Shown here piece by piece: positions 33,572-44,500 of a stretch of DNA of 64,000 nucleotides (position 1 is the first letter of the stretch; every line of letters begins with the position of its first letter). The stretch is from the NCBI GenBank assembly GCA_033439255.1, contig CM065880.1:2790001-2854000 (forward strand). Direction: 5' to 3'. The notes beneath the pieces are model-generated. The model was given only the letters and a program-made list of their open reading frames with translations. It made no database searches and was not told where the DNA came from. This DNA is from Hericium rajendrae. Its lineage: Eukaryota > Basidiomycota > Agaricomycetes > Russulales > Hericiaceae. The position numbers were made by a program, and so were the translations under genes.

Positions 33572-34335
33572 ATGTCGCACCGAACGCCCTTCCCCCCGAG
33601 TCCAGGCTTACCTCCGAGCATCTACTCCGGGATGTCATCGCTTCAGATAAGCCAGGCTGGACCTGGTTCTGTCGCAGGAACATCTCCTCATCCGCACACG
33701 TCTCAGTCCCAGAAAGCCTTACTCAAAGGGCCCAAGACTGCGCGGCATCAGAGCAGGAAGGGCGAGCACCCGAGCTCATTCGCTCCTTGGAAGGATCCGC
33801 GCCAGGCGGCTGCAGCGTCTTCGGGACACAAGCGCACATTGAAAGAAGATGTGTCTTACAGGCAGATTCAAGCATGCTGGTGGCCCTTCCCTCCCGACGC
33901 TCGAGCGACCACGCGGAAGGAAGACGACGTCATGGTCCGTGCGGGTACGCCATAGTCTCTGCCGCGGAATAAGGAAGATACTGACTCTATGTCTTTCTGC
34001 TTCTAGCGGCCAACCACATCCGACAGACGGAAGCGCTGGGTAATCAGATGTACGAGGAGAAATGGGGCAACGCTGATCGGCGAGTTTCTAAGCTGGAGGC
34101 TATTGTGGCTGTGCGGCAGGAGTCGGCACAGATTATCGCAGACATGCGTCGAGAACGGGAGAGCTACATGTCAGGTGAACTGCTTGAACTGATTGCAACG
34201 GCACCGGACGAGGAGATCCGACAAGACAACTTGAAGCTCCTGGAGTACTACCGCAGACGGAAGAGAGACGATGAGCTAGAGGACGAACGACGTGCGGCAC
34301 GAGTCGCTGCAAGGCAATCAGCTTCGCGGTTTTGA
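33572..34335 (+). CDS. Module gene A2, small protein with C-terminal coiled coil
   Basis: Start MSHRTPFPPSPGLPPSIYSG. The first exon is about 70 percent identical by eye to A1 and keeps the YSGMSSLQISQAGPGS and QKALLKGPKTARHQSRK blocks. A phase-1 intron (GTACGC..TTCTAG) is followed by AANHIRQTEALGNQMYEEKW and a long charged helix (ADRRVSKLEAIVAVRQESAQ, then IIADMRRERESYMSG..), ending RQSASRF at 34335. The protein is about 225 residues. The second exon is almost unrelated to that of A1 beyond RRVS.LE. The 3' end faces B2 across about 90 bp. Confidence 0.7.
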
Positions 34336-34426
34336 CTTACCTGCTACATTCATAAGTCTTAGCTCCTTAGCTCTTCAGTACTTCAGACACGCAATAAATA
34401 AAATTAACATGGCTGTAGTCAATCAA

Positions 34427-35886
34427 TTATCTTTGTCTTTCTTTTTCCGCAAGTTTCCTCTGCAATCTGGCATTTCTCTCTTGTAGGATTGCTATCTCTT
34501 GCTTGCTCTCCTGAAGTTGCGCATGGGCACTACTTTCCTCTGAAAATTCTTGGCTGGAAATGATTGCTTCCAACTCTCTTATCCTGGCATACAAGATAGC
34601 CTCCTTTTGTTGGCAGATGTCATTCAATGTCGAGGTCCTGATCCGCCTCGCAGCTATAGTCAACAGGTTAGATCATGGTCGGCCGTAAAGGGAGAGCAAC
34701 TCACCATCTTGCATACATTTCCGCTTTCCGTGGTCAGATCGCACGGACGGGCATTTTTCTTCGTCAGGATACAATGCCGCACGTAGTTCGTCATAGGCAC
34801 CATCGACGGTGTTGCGGTAAAGCCGCACTCTATCTGCCTCCTTCTTCCGCTTCTCGAGCAATTTCTCTTCTTCAAGAGATAATTTGGCCTCTCCCTTGCC
34901 CTTTGACCTGCCATTGGCGTCGTCCTGGACAATAGCCCTCACCTTCGCGTCAGGAAGGGCATCGCTGCCGGGCGATCTTGTCCTCTTCGATTTAGAAGAC
35001 GAGCTCGGCCCCGGCCCCATGTCGATTATCCGAAACCGTTGCATCTGGTCCCTCGGAATTCCGTCCAGCTTCGACTGCCTAGCGGGCTTTCTTGGTTTCT
35101 GCCGTTCCTTGTCACGCGACTCGGCTGGCGGCGCCTCCATGTGCGGCGCCTGCGACGACGGTTGATGCCACTCATCCGGGATGGGCAGACGAGACTGGGC
35201 GGAGGCAGATGCCGCATGCCTGGAGATTCCTTGCGAAGGGATGCTCGTCGGCACTGTGCCCCTTGATGGGTACGTGTGCGTACTAGCATAGGGAGCCGGA
35301 AAACATTGGTTTGGAGGTTGTGTACTAGCAGAGACAGCATTCCCGGTCATGAAAGGTGCCCCATGCGCAGTATAGGTGTAGCTTTCTTGGGGAAGAGGAA
35401 GAGGACCGGTTGATGAGTGCGAAGAGGACTTCAGAGGCGCCCTGCCGTACAAGCTGCTTGCGTGCCTGTCGAACATTGGTGGGTATGAAGAGTAAGGAGT
35501 CGGCAGTCCAGCATCGGAGACGGTTGGTGTGGTTTGACGTGACGAGTCGTAATTCTTGACGGGGTACGATTGGGTCGCCGCAGATGGCTTCCGTTCCCAC
35601 TGGGGCCGTCGCGGTGGCTGAGAAGGGTCGTCAAAGATACCCCAATTCGCGGGATGGTTCAGGTCGATGTCATCTGGGTTTGTGTCTGCTGAAGATAGTG
35701 ATTTGGCGACATGAGGCTGATTATAGTGGTTCGTTATTGGGGCGTATGTTAGGTTTCGTCTGTCAAATGGTCAGCTCTGCGTAATCAAACCAGATTGAAT
35801 TCGTTTGTAACTCACGAAGGTTGAACATTGCTACTTTGATTATAGGCGCCATAGACGGACGTTGTATGGACAGAACGTTGTGACAT
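34427..35886 (-). CDS. Module gene B2, Ser/Pro-rich bHLH-zipper-like protein
   Basis: The exon structure is the same as in B1, with start MSQRSVHTTSVYGAYNQSSN. The middle exon closely matches B1 (DDIDLNHPANWGIFDDPSQP, KLDGIPRDQMQRFRIIDMGP, KRTRSPGSDALP, KRKKEADRVRLYRNTVDGAY). The last exon is longer than in B1 and largely different: AARRIRTSTLNDICQQKEAI, then LYARIRELEA and a leucine/glutamine-rich coiled coil ending AEKERQR at 34427. Only the ARIRELE core is shared with B1. The last intron has a canonical GTGAGT donor. Role as for B1. Confidence 0.72.
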
Positions 35887-36068
35887 CTTCGGTCGTTGAG
35901 AATAGGCGTGATAAAAATATTGAGGTCGTCAGAAATCGTAGCTGAGATGATTAGAGCCGGTCTGTGTACAGCGATCTTGTCGTGTCGTAGAATAGAGGCG
36001 AGCCAGCGCCGATGTTTGTCGTAGAATAGAATAACCAGAGGGAGAGCGGATGTGTAGAATGGTACTGA

Positions 36069-36100
36069 GCCTCAGGCTTGGACCTCGGCATTTAATAGCC
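36069..36100 (-). promoter_or_regulatory. Conserved core promoter of B2
   Basis: This is a near-exact copy of the B1 block, including TATTAAAT, at the same distance (about 200 bp) from the B2 start codon. Confidence 0.5.
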
Positions 36101-37039
36101 AAAGTCCCATAGCCTGCATCCTGGAGAGACAAAAGGTAGGCTTTCGGTTTAAGAGGTAACGAATGGAAACGACGGCTCACAATTATGGTTATTGTAGCCT
36201 CCGGACAGTAAAGCGATGGCTACGGTGCTCACAATATGCGAGGGCCAGGCACCTGAACATATAGTTGTCGGCATCGTGATACCTAAACAATTGCAATGTT
36301 GATAAGACTTGTTGTTGTGAACTCGAAATCAAGCTTCTGTACTGCATAGTCAAAGACTGATGGTGAGCCACTCACGCGAAATTGACAATTGCGCTTAAAG
36401 AGATTAGTAACCCCTGCAAATCAATCGTCAGCTCTTGATCTTGTTATCTTCAGCATCAAGAAGACGTACGTTCGTTGATTGGGCACAGCTGTGGAGCTCA
36501 GGCGCTCGGATCAGCGAAACAATAGTCCATCGCAATGCACCGACAAAAGCTTGCGACTACAAAACCACTGACCTTAGTTGAATGATCCCTTAAGAACCGA
36601 TGCTAATAAATGAGGGAGCTAAGCATGTGCAGGCCAAGTATGTCAGCGACGGCGATGCTCGTCAGCCTCTCGCTGTGATGCAGTGACTACAGAACGACAG
36701 GGTTCTTCGGAGAGATTCAATTGATTAAGTACAGAAAAAAAAGAGATGGCGAAGACGAAGGGCAGAAAATTTCCTCTAAATGAGGCGCACCAGTTGCGAC
36801 ATAACTTGCATGAGCTGCCAGTGCCAATCTGTGCCGATGTCGGGCGTCGGGCGTCGGGCGTCAAATTTGGTGGGTATCTGTCGTGCAGAAGAGTCCGGGC
36901 GCTTGATCATGGAAGTACCTTGAGAAACATTCTCGAAGTGAACGATGTGTCTGCACAAAGTTAGAGACAAATGAGCTGTGTCTGACTGTTCTGACATGTT
37001 TCGAAGTTGGAGGAATGAACGAGTTGAAGTGACAGTACT

Positions 37040-37772
37040 GACTGGACCGTGGTGCGTCCGTGGTCCCGGACCGCCCCGGCTGCATAGCTTCCGTGCGCGC
37101 TATTCGGGTTCCGGAATTGTTCAATTGAGTCGATTTCGTCCGTTTTCACGAACATTTCACTGGATTCCAAGCTCATAGATAAAGTCTACACCGGCAAAGC
37201 TACTGAAGTATGTCTTTGGTAAGTACCGCAAGTCTCTATTCGAGTTTCACCCGTAACCGCACCTGATTTTCTTCAGCTTTGATGATACTGTACTGCCGTA
37301 CGTCGGGAACAAAGGCAATCCACGCTCGCCCCTACCTGCCGCGCGCAGTGGTGCTTAACGCGCACGGTTTAGGCATTGGCCTTGTACTGAACTCGAGCGT
37401 AGCTAGTCCAATCCGACTTTGTCAAGAGCAGTGATGGCGCTCGGTCGCTCCTTGTTCTCCTTGAGGCAGGTGCCCTCGATGCAGGAGAAACGTTACTTTC
37501 GAATGTGGACGACCGGTTCACGCCGTTATTCATATGACCACTCCTGATACAAAGCGAAGTATAAGGGTGGCGAAAGCGCTGTTCTTGTTCTCTTTGTTCT
37601 ATCCTTGCTCGACGATGGTGGTCATCCACTATAAGACTCTGAAAGCGATGGCCGATGCCATTCATTTCTAGCTCCTGGTGAGCACGGTAAGTCTATGCTG
37701 TCTACTTGATTTATCCCTCGATGACGTGAAGTCGTTTGTGATCCAGTAGCGTCCCGCCTGTCCACCTCCACC
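37040..37772 (+). promoter_or_regulatory. Conserved leader of gene A3
   Basis: Homologous to the other A leaders but more diverged. GGTAAGTACC..TCTTCAG (about 37221-37277) and the GGTAAGTC..ATCCAG join before the start codon look like introns. The word GTCGGGAACAAAGG is kept. Confidence 0.4.
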
Positions 37773-38490
37773 ATGTCCCACCCCCACCGGATGCCTGTCC
37801 CTTCGAGTCCCGAGATACCTCCGAGTCTGTACTCGGGGATGTCGTCTCTCCAGATAAACCAGGTTGGTCCTGGCTCTAACGCAGGATCCTCATATCATTC
37901 CCCTCCGTTTCAACCACAGAAAGCTTTGCTCAAAGGCCCGAAGGCCGCGCGACACCAGGGCAGGAAGAACGAGCACCCAAGCTCGTCTGTTCCTTGGAGA
38001 GATCCACGCGAGGCAGCGGCGGCGTCTGCTACACGCAGGCGCTCTTTGAAAGACGATGCATCCTTCAGGCAAGGTCAGACGATGTGGACTCCATTTCCTC
38101 CCGACACTCGTCCGACCACACGCGACGAGGGCGTGGTTGTGATGCGTACATGTATGTTTCAGTGCTCAACGTTCGGAGAAGACGAACGAGATACTGATCC
38201 ATTTTCTACCAGTGGTCGAGCATTTGAAAGCACAGGAGGATGCATGCTTTAGGGACGCGAAACTTGAGCTGCGTTCTATCAAGGATGTGGTCTCGAACAA
38301 CGAACAACGAACAGATGAATTCGTAGAAATCATCAACCAGGACCATCGTGACCTGGAACCTGCCTTTCACAAGCTGCTTCAAATGTCGCCAAATGAAGAG
38401 TTTCGACAAGCATGCCAGAAAGCCATGAACACTTACTACCAAAATCGACGAGACATGGAGTTGAGAGCAGGACATCATTCCAGAGTCTAG
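37773..38490 (+). CDS. Module gene A3, small protein with C-terminal coiled coil
   Basis: Start MSHPHRMPVPSSPEIPPSLY. The two A-family blocks remain (YSGMSSLQINQVGPGS, QKALLKGPKAARHQGRK), followed by PWRDPREAAAAS and RRRSLKDDASFR. A phase-1 intron (GTATGT..CTACCAG) leads to VVEHLKAQEDACFRDAKLEL and a helical tail that ends at 38490. FHKLLQMSPNEEFRQACQKA in A3 matches LLELIATAPDEEIRQDNLKL in A2, so the far C-terminus is related although the coiled coil between is not. About 205 residues. Convergent with B3, 130 bp apart. Confidence 0.7.
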
Positions 38491-38620
38491 GATAGGGAGG
38501 GATACCGCTTAGGACTATGTAAATCGTACGGCGTGGAGTATTAAATTATGTACATGTCATTACATCTCGTCTGGACAGGGACTACACCTACTTCTCACCT
38601 TTGCGACAAAGCTTTCACGC

Positions 38621-40082
38621 CTAATTGCCTTTGGCCGCCAGAGACCTTTGCAAATAGTCCACCAGTTCGTGTAATGCACTGGTATCCTGCCGATGTGCAG
38701 CTACGCTAGAGAGCCATTTCCCTTCGTATTCACTGACACGTTCCTTCAGAACTCTTATTTCGGCTTGTAACTTAGCTTCCTCTCGCTGCCAGACGGAATT
38801 CGGTGTCGAGTTTTGGAGTCGATCGATGGCTATCAGAATATGATGATTTTGTTAGGTCATGAAACCATGATAGACAATGAATATGGGCTCACCATCTCGA
38901 ATGGATCTGATCTTTGCATGATTAGGGGCGGCCAGCTTGGAATTTTCTTCATTAGGGTATAAGAGTGCGCGGAGCTCAGCATAGAGATCGTCGAGCTGAT
39001 CTCGGTAAGCTTTCACTCTGTCGGCCTCCTTCTTCCGCTTCGCGACTACCTCCCTGTCATCGAGCGACAAGCCAGCTTTGCTCTTGCCTTTTCTCGCAGG
39101 AGGAAGGGCGTCGCTGCCCGGCGATCTTGTCCGCTTCGTTCCAGACGAGCTCGGTCCCGGCCCTGAGTGCACAACGCGGAATCGTTGCATCTGATCTTTA
39201 GGGATACCATCGAGTTTCGAGCTTCTGTGGGATTTACGGGGCTTCTGCTGTTCCTTGTCATGAGTCTTGGCACTGGTAGAAGGTCCCAAATCCTGCGCCG
39301 CAGGCTGGGAGGAGTAATAGGAAGAAGACGAAACTGGCTGCGCCGACGGTTGATACCATTCCTTCGGAAGAAGCTGAGGAGATGGAACATGCGCATGCGT
39401 TCTGGAGGAAATCATATGTCTAGAGCTTCCGTCCTGTGAAGAGATAGCAGCCGAAGGGACAGACCTCGACGATCGCGCATGCGGATTGACGTAGGACATC
39501 GGTTGAGTTGCGGGATGAGAACTGAATTGCAGAATCGTCGCATTCGTTGCAGGCGCTTCGTGACCAGGACGGCTAGGGCCCATCCGCGGGGCAGATCCGC
39601 TCGAATATTCCGCGGACTGGGTGACGGCACTCGTGTAAGGATAGTTCGCGGAGTTTTCATGTGATGAGTCGTATGCATAGTATGAGATCGACGGCTGGGT
39701 GGTTTCGGCAGTGGGAATGCCCTGGTACGAAGCATTATAATGATATGGTTGTGCAGAGCCTTGAGTTGCCGTCGCCGGGTCAGTGGCCCATCCGAGATGC
39801 TGGGTGCCCGGCTGCGTGGAGTTGCCGTATGCACCCCAATTCGAGGGATTATGGTTGTCAACTTGGTTGCTGTCGGGTATCAAGGACGGTCTATTATTGT
39901 GCGAGCTGTAGTGGCTCGTTGCCGGGATATATGATGAGTTGCGTCTTGGGAACAAAGGGGCTCAATTTCACAGCTAGGCAGACGGATATCCTTGAGACTC
40001 ACGGATAATATGCATTGTTACTATATCCATTATATGCGTCATAGTCAGATGCTGGCGGTGTGCATGTTGAACGTGGAGACAT
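38621..40082 (-). CDS. Module gene B3, Ser/Pro-rich bHLH-zipper-like protein
   Basis: Three exons as in B1 and B2. Exon 1 begins MSPRSTCTPPASDYDAYNGY. The middle exon is diverged in its Ser/Tyr-rich part but keeps NPSNWGAYG, KPRKSHRSSKLDGIPKDQMQ, KRTRSPGSDALPP and the helix KRKKEADRVKAYRDQLDDLY running on to AELRALLYPNEE. The phase-1 intron after IRDG has a GTGAGC donor. The last exon encodes AIDRLQNSTPNSVWQREAKL and a coiled coil with LVDYLQRSLAAKGN at the end. Alternative upstream in-frame ATGs exist, but homology to B1 and B2 supports 40082. Confidence 0.72.
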
Positions 40083-40245
40083 CGTTGATCGTGACTGATA
40101 GGCGTGAATTGATTGTTGAAATCGTAAGGTCACGTAGACGGTAAGATAAGAACCAGTACGTGCAGAATACCGTAGATTAGAGGCGTTCCAGCGCCGGACG
40201 TCCCAGTAGACTGATGGGCAGTAGCGAGTATTAGGATTGTGACTG

Positions 40246-40278
40246 AACCTCAGACTTGGACCTTGGTATTTAACCGCC
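40246..40278 (-). promoter_or_regulatory. Conserved core promoter of B3
   Basis: GGCGGTTAAATACCAAGGTC, a diverged copy of the B1 and B2 promoter block, lies about 180 bp before the B3 start. Confidence 0.4.
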
Positions 40279-40730
40279 AGCATCCTGTAGCAAGTATCCG
40301 GGAAAGACAATAACGGCAACTTTGAAGGCCATATTGTGAGCAGATGGAAACGGGAAGACGACTCACAATTATGGATGTTATAGCCTCGGACAAGTCAGAG
40401 CAACAGGGGGTACGGAGTCGCAACACATGAAGGCCCAGCGCTCCGGCAAGTATACGTCGAGATCATTCATTCTAAACAATTACGATGTGTGAGAGTAGAC
40501 TTTGTGTTGCAAACTCGAAGTCGAGCTTCTCTCCCGCATAGCCATAGTCTGATGGCAGGTTGCTCCTGGCGCGAAAGGTGACAATTACAAACCTGTGGGA
40601 TATTTGTAACTAAAGCTTTTGTTTTCAACAGAAATAAGAAAGAGTACGTTCGTTCGTCATGATCCATCTAGCACAGCTCAGGAAGTCAGGCGCTCAGGTC
40701 AACATAACAATAAGGCATTCACAACATACT

Positions 40731-41532
40731 GTATATCAACCAATAAGGGCAGCGAAAAGGACTGCGTCTTCGAATCCGAAGGTAGTCGCATCCTGTCTTA
40801 TTGTACGGTCACTGAAGGAATCTAGAGGTAGTGCAGGTACTTATGAAAGGTGGATGTGGTGGTCCAGGCTGTCAGGTTACAGGACGTCCTCCAGCGCATG
40901 CGAGAATGAATCGTGTTAGTTGTCGTGCCTACTTTTGGGCGCTTCGATAGCACACTGGATTCCGTCCCAAGGCAGATTCGTCAACGCGCCCAAGTTAGAT
41001 GATGGCATGGGGATCTTCGACAAAAGGATTGGGACGGCGTCTGACGGCGTGCGACTGACTGACAGCGTCACGCAGTGCTCGGGTACATGCTCGGGTTCGC
41101 TCAGCCTGATGAGCAGCGCTGCTGCTGCGATGACGACTCCCGGTGTTCTGTAAGATGTTTCGTTAGAAAAAGAGGATTCGAGGACTGTTCTGTTGTTCAA
41201 CTTGCAAGAATCGCTTTGAACGTCACAAATGTGATCAATTCACGGTCACGTGGCTGCTATATTCAGCCCTCTCGGGCCAGTCTGAGTTTGTCTCTCGGGC
41301 AAACTGCACTGCGTGCGCATGCTCAGCACCAAGGAAGCTTTGCGGGAGACCCACCTACAGCACCTCCAACTCGACGCTCCAAACAATCAATCTAAATGCT
41401 GACGCTGAGCAACGGTGTTTGTCATGCATCGAAAGTTCTCAGTGTCCATGTACAATGCCTCGATTAATCTATCACTACAGTATTACTTCTCTTTTGTGTT
41501 CACTTCTTCCGGCGATGATTATGGTATCCCTC
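40731..41532. other. Intergenic, 800 bp
   Basis: This lies between the end of module 3 and the 3' end of the glutamate dehydrogenase gene. No gene or repeat is supported. Confidence 0.5.
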
Positions 41533-44500
41533 TTAATTGGCCAGCGCTCTCGCAAAGTGGAAGAAGTCCACACTCGATCCACGCACGCCGTACTTGTAGA
41601 TCTAAAAGCAACACCAATACCACTCAGCAACGTCCAGAAGAGCAAACAAGCAAGACTCACGAAATGCGCCGCAACCCAGCTCGAGAACAGCGCGCGCTGG
41701 TACGGCTCCGGCAGGCGCTGCATGAGCGTCTCGAGCCCCACCTTCTCCACAAGCGTGCGCGGGATCGCGCGCCGCAGCACGCCCTCGCGGCTCGTGCGGT
41801 CGTCGAACAGGTCCGAACCCTCGAGCTCCGCCTGCAGCGCGTTGAGCGTGCTCGACAGCTCATCTGAGATCGTCGTGCGCGCCTTGGCGCCGCCGCAGCG
41901 CGCGTGCTCCTTCCAGATGCATGTGAACTCCGCCGCGGCATTCTCCTGGATCACAGCTTGGATGTCGCGCACGTATGATTCGTAGAACGGGCTTGGTTTG
42001 CCGTCTTTGAAGATCATGAGGTCTGTGTATTCTCCGTTGGAGAGCGCGAGGCCGGCGAGCACTTCGAGGGAGGAGCTTGTTACGCCGCCTGTGCATGCCA
42101 TGTTAGACGTATTGTTCACGGTCAGGAAGGACAGACTTCGACGTGCCCTTGTTTGCGCTCGAATCCTTGAAGAGCACGACCCTGCGCTTCTCGAGGTAGA
42201 GCCGCGCCTGCTGCGTCAGGAACAAGTTTGCGCCTTCGACAATGTACTTGAAGTGCGGCTTGCCCTCCGTATCAACGAGGGCTGCAACATTCGAGATGTT
42301 CACGGCCTCAGGACTGCATAGTTGGCGCTGTCGGCACGCTGATGGGTGAAGGCAATTTGGAACACGTACCGTCCACCACACGGCACAAGTAAGTCCGCCT
42401 TGAACCGCAAATGCGCGCCATTGCGGAAGTCTGTCCCATCGAGCACAACCTCGCCCGCTGAACACCCATCAGTCTTCATCCTCTCCACAAACACAAGACA
42501 ACTCACAAGGCAGCTTGACGTCCTGGTCCTCGACGCGCACGAGGTACCCGTCCTTGCTGAGCTTCGACAGGTCAAAGCTCGACACCATCTTCCGGAGCTT
42601 TGCGAGGCGCACGAGCTCCTCGCGGTTGAGCCCCGCCGGATCTGCGAGCACACCACTGCCGTCGATGACCGCGACCGTCTTGTCCGAGCTGAGCAGGATC
42701 TCATCTATTGCACACCAAACAGGTTAGCATACCTATTCTGCGGATCATACAACTATCCAGCACTCACTCGATCCCAAATCGCCATCTGCAAAAGTATCAG
42801 CAATGTAACGCGTGATGCAGGATGAGAGGGAGAGACGCACCAGGCCCGCCGGTCTGCACCTTCGTGATGTCTTTCTCGCGCAGGCCGAGCTGCTTGTAGA
42901 GGCCGAGCACGTACTGCCGGATCGACAGCGACGTCATCCCGTACTGATCGTGCGGCACGCCGCCGAGCGTCTCCGCGCTCTTTCCCGTCGTGAACGACTT
43001 CCACCACCCGTCGGCGCCGCGCTCCCGCGCGTGCACTGCGTCGCCATTCCCAGTCAGCAAGGGTCACAGTACGGGCCGTGGAAAGGCGTACGTGCTGCCC
43101 AGTCCATCATGTCGGCGGTGCCCTCTGCATTAATGGGGTACGTGAGTGACATTCTAGTCCAGCGTGGTGGCGGACGCACCGTCGGGCCCGAAGAACAGGA
43201 TCTCGGGTTTGCCGTACAGATCGACGAGCCGCTCCTTGATGCCGGGACTCTGGCCCGGGATGAGCAGATCGAGGATGGACTGCGCGGGGTGAGGCGGGTA
43301 TGATGTCAGTTCGTTGCTATGGAGAACGGGCGGGAGCAGTAACGTACATCGACATATTTTTCAAAGGACAGCCGAGGGGACGCGTTCAGCCTGCATTCGA
43401 CGTGGCGTTAATCAACAAGAATAAGGTAAAGGATACTGAAGGACTGACGAAGGCAATATAGTACCCTTCGCGCCACCTTCAGGGATATCCTTATTCTTCA
43501 ACGACTGCGTAGACGCAAGAGCATAGTTCTCGTCGAACAACTGGCGCTGGTTAATTGAGTAGTTCCTACGAACACGTCAGGGACGCGCGAGCAGTGAAAG
43601 AGCGAAGTAGGTCTGACTCCTTGTTGCGCGAACGCACAATCCGGATTCCACCGCGCGCGACGTCACGGAAGCGGATGTGGAACCCGCGGAACTCGTTGCC
43701 TGCATCCCCACAACGCTCATCAGTCATGAAGCACGCAATGAGTCGGTCTGCGTGGCGCACCGATCACGAAGAACAGCCCGAACGGCTTGACGGGATATTC
43801 GATCTCAGGCAAGAAATCAGGCGCGAGGCGGAAGGACAGCGCGACCTTCGTCGGCTGGTAGAAGTTTGTCTTGAGGACGTGCCTATGCAGCCACGTTAGT
43901 TCCGGACGCAAACGAAGAAGAGAACAAGAGACGCACTTGTTGAAGATCAAGAAGCTCTCGAGCACCTGCGCCTCATGCTTGTTCGGCACGGTGCGGCGGA
44001 TGCGGTCGTACAGCTCCTGGTCTGTGAGCGGCTGTTCCGTCTGCAAGCGTTGGTACGAAAGGGTGGGCCTAGAGGACATCGCAAGAAGCACAGCCGATGA
44101 TGGCGGTCCTCGACGTCAGAGCTGTGTGAAAGTGAAAGACGATGACAGCATACATCAAGCGCTGCGCGTCGTCCTGCGGATAATGCACCATCGCGAAGTT
44201 GACATACAGCATCCTAATCTGTCCGCAACGAATAAGCACCACTCCTATCACATCCACAAGAAAAGAAACGCACAAGCTCCGGATGCGCCTCGATGACGCG
44301 CTGCACACTCTCGCGCGTGAACGTCTCCTCGCGGAAGCGGCGTTTGATGTCGTTCAGCACCTCTGCGTGCGCAGGGTTCGTCTCGTCGAGCGTGTTCTTC
44401 AGCGCGAGGTACGCCGGGCCGAGCCTGTTGCAGAAATGCTGCGCGAAAATCCAGCCAGAGTCTGGCATGCATTGAACGCGTCAGACAGAAAAGTGGAGGA

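Larger units (their letters stand above)
32780..36558. repeat. Tandem module 2
   Basis: Second copy of the A-B module. It is closest to module 1 in both coding and leader sequence. It ends with the block GGAGCTCAGGCGCTCGGATC and onward (36493-36558), homologous to the block just after the copia element. Confidence 0.75.
37030..40730. repeat. Tandem module 3
   Basis: The third and most diverged A-B module, with the same order of leader, A, B and B leader. It ends with GTCAGGCGCTCAGG and onward (about 40685-40730), homologous to the ends of modules 1 and 2. Confidence 0.7.

Noticed and set aside
22880-40730. Homeodomain mating-type (MAT-A) locus
   Set aside because: Paired, multi-copy genes suggest it, but no WFxNxR homeodomain motif is found. 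The M16 peptidase at 57 kb is processing peptidase beta, not the intermediate peptidase that borders MAT-A.
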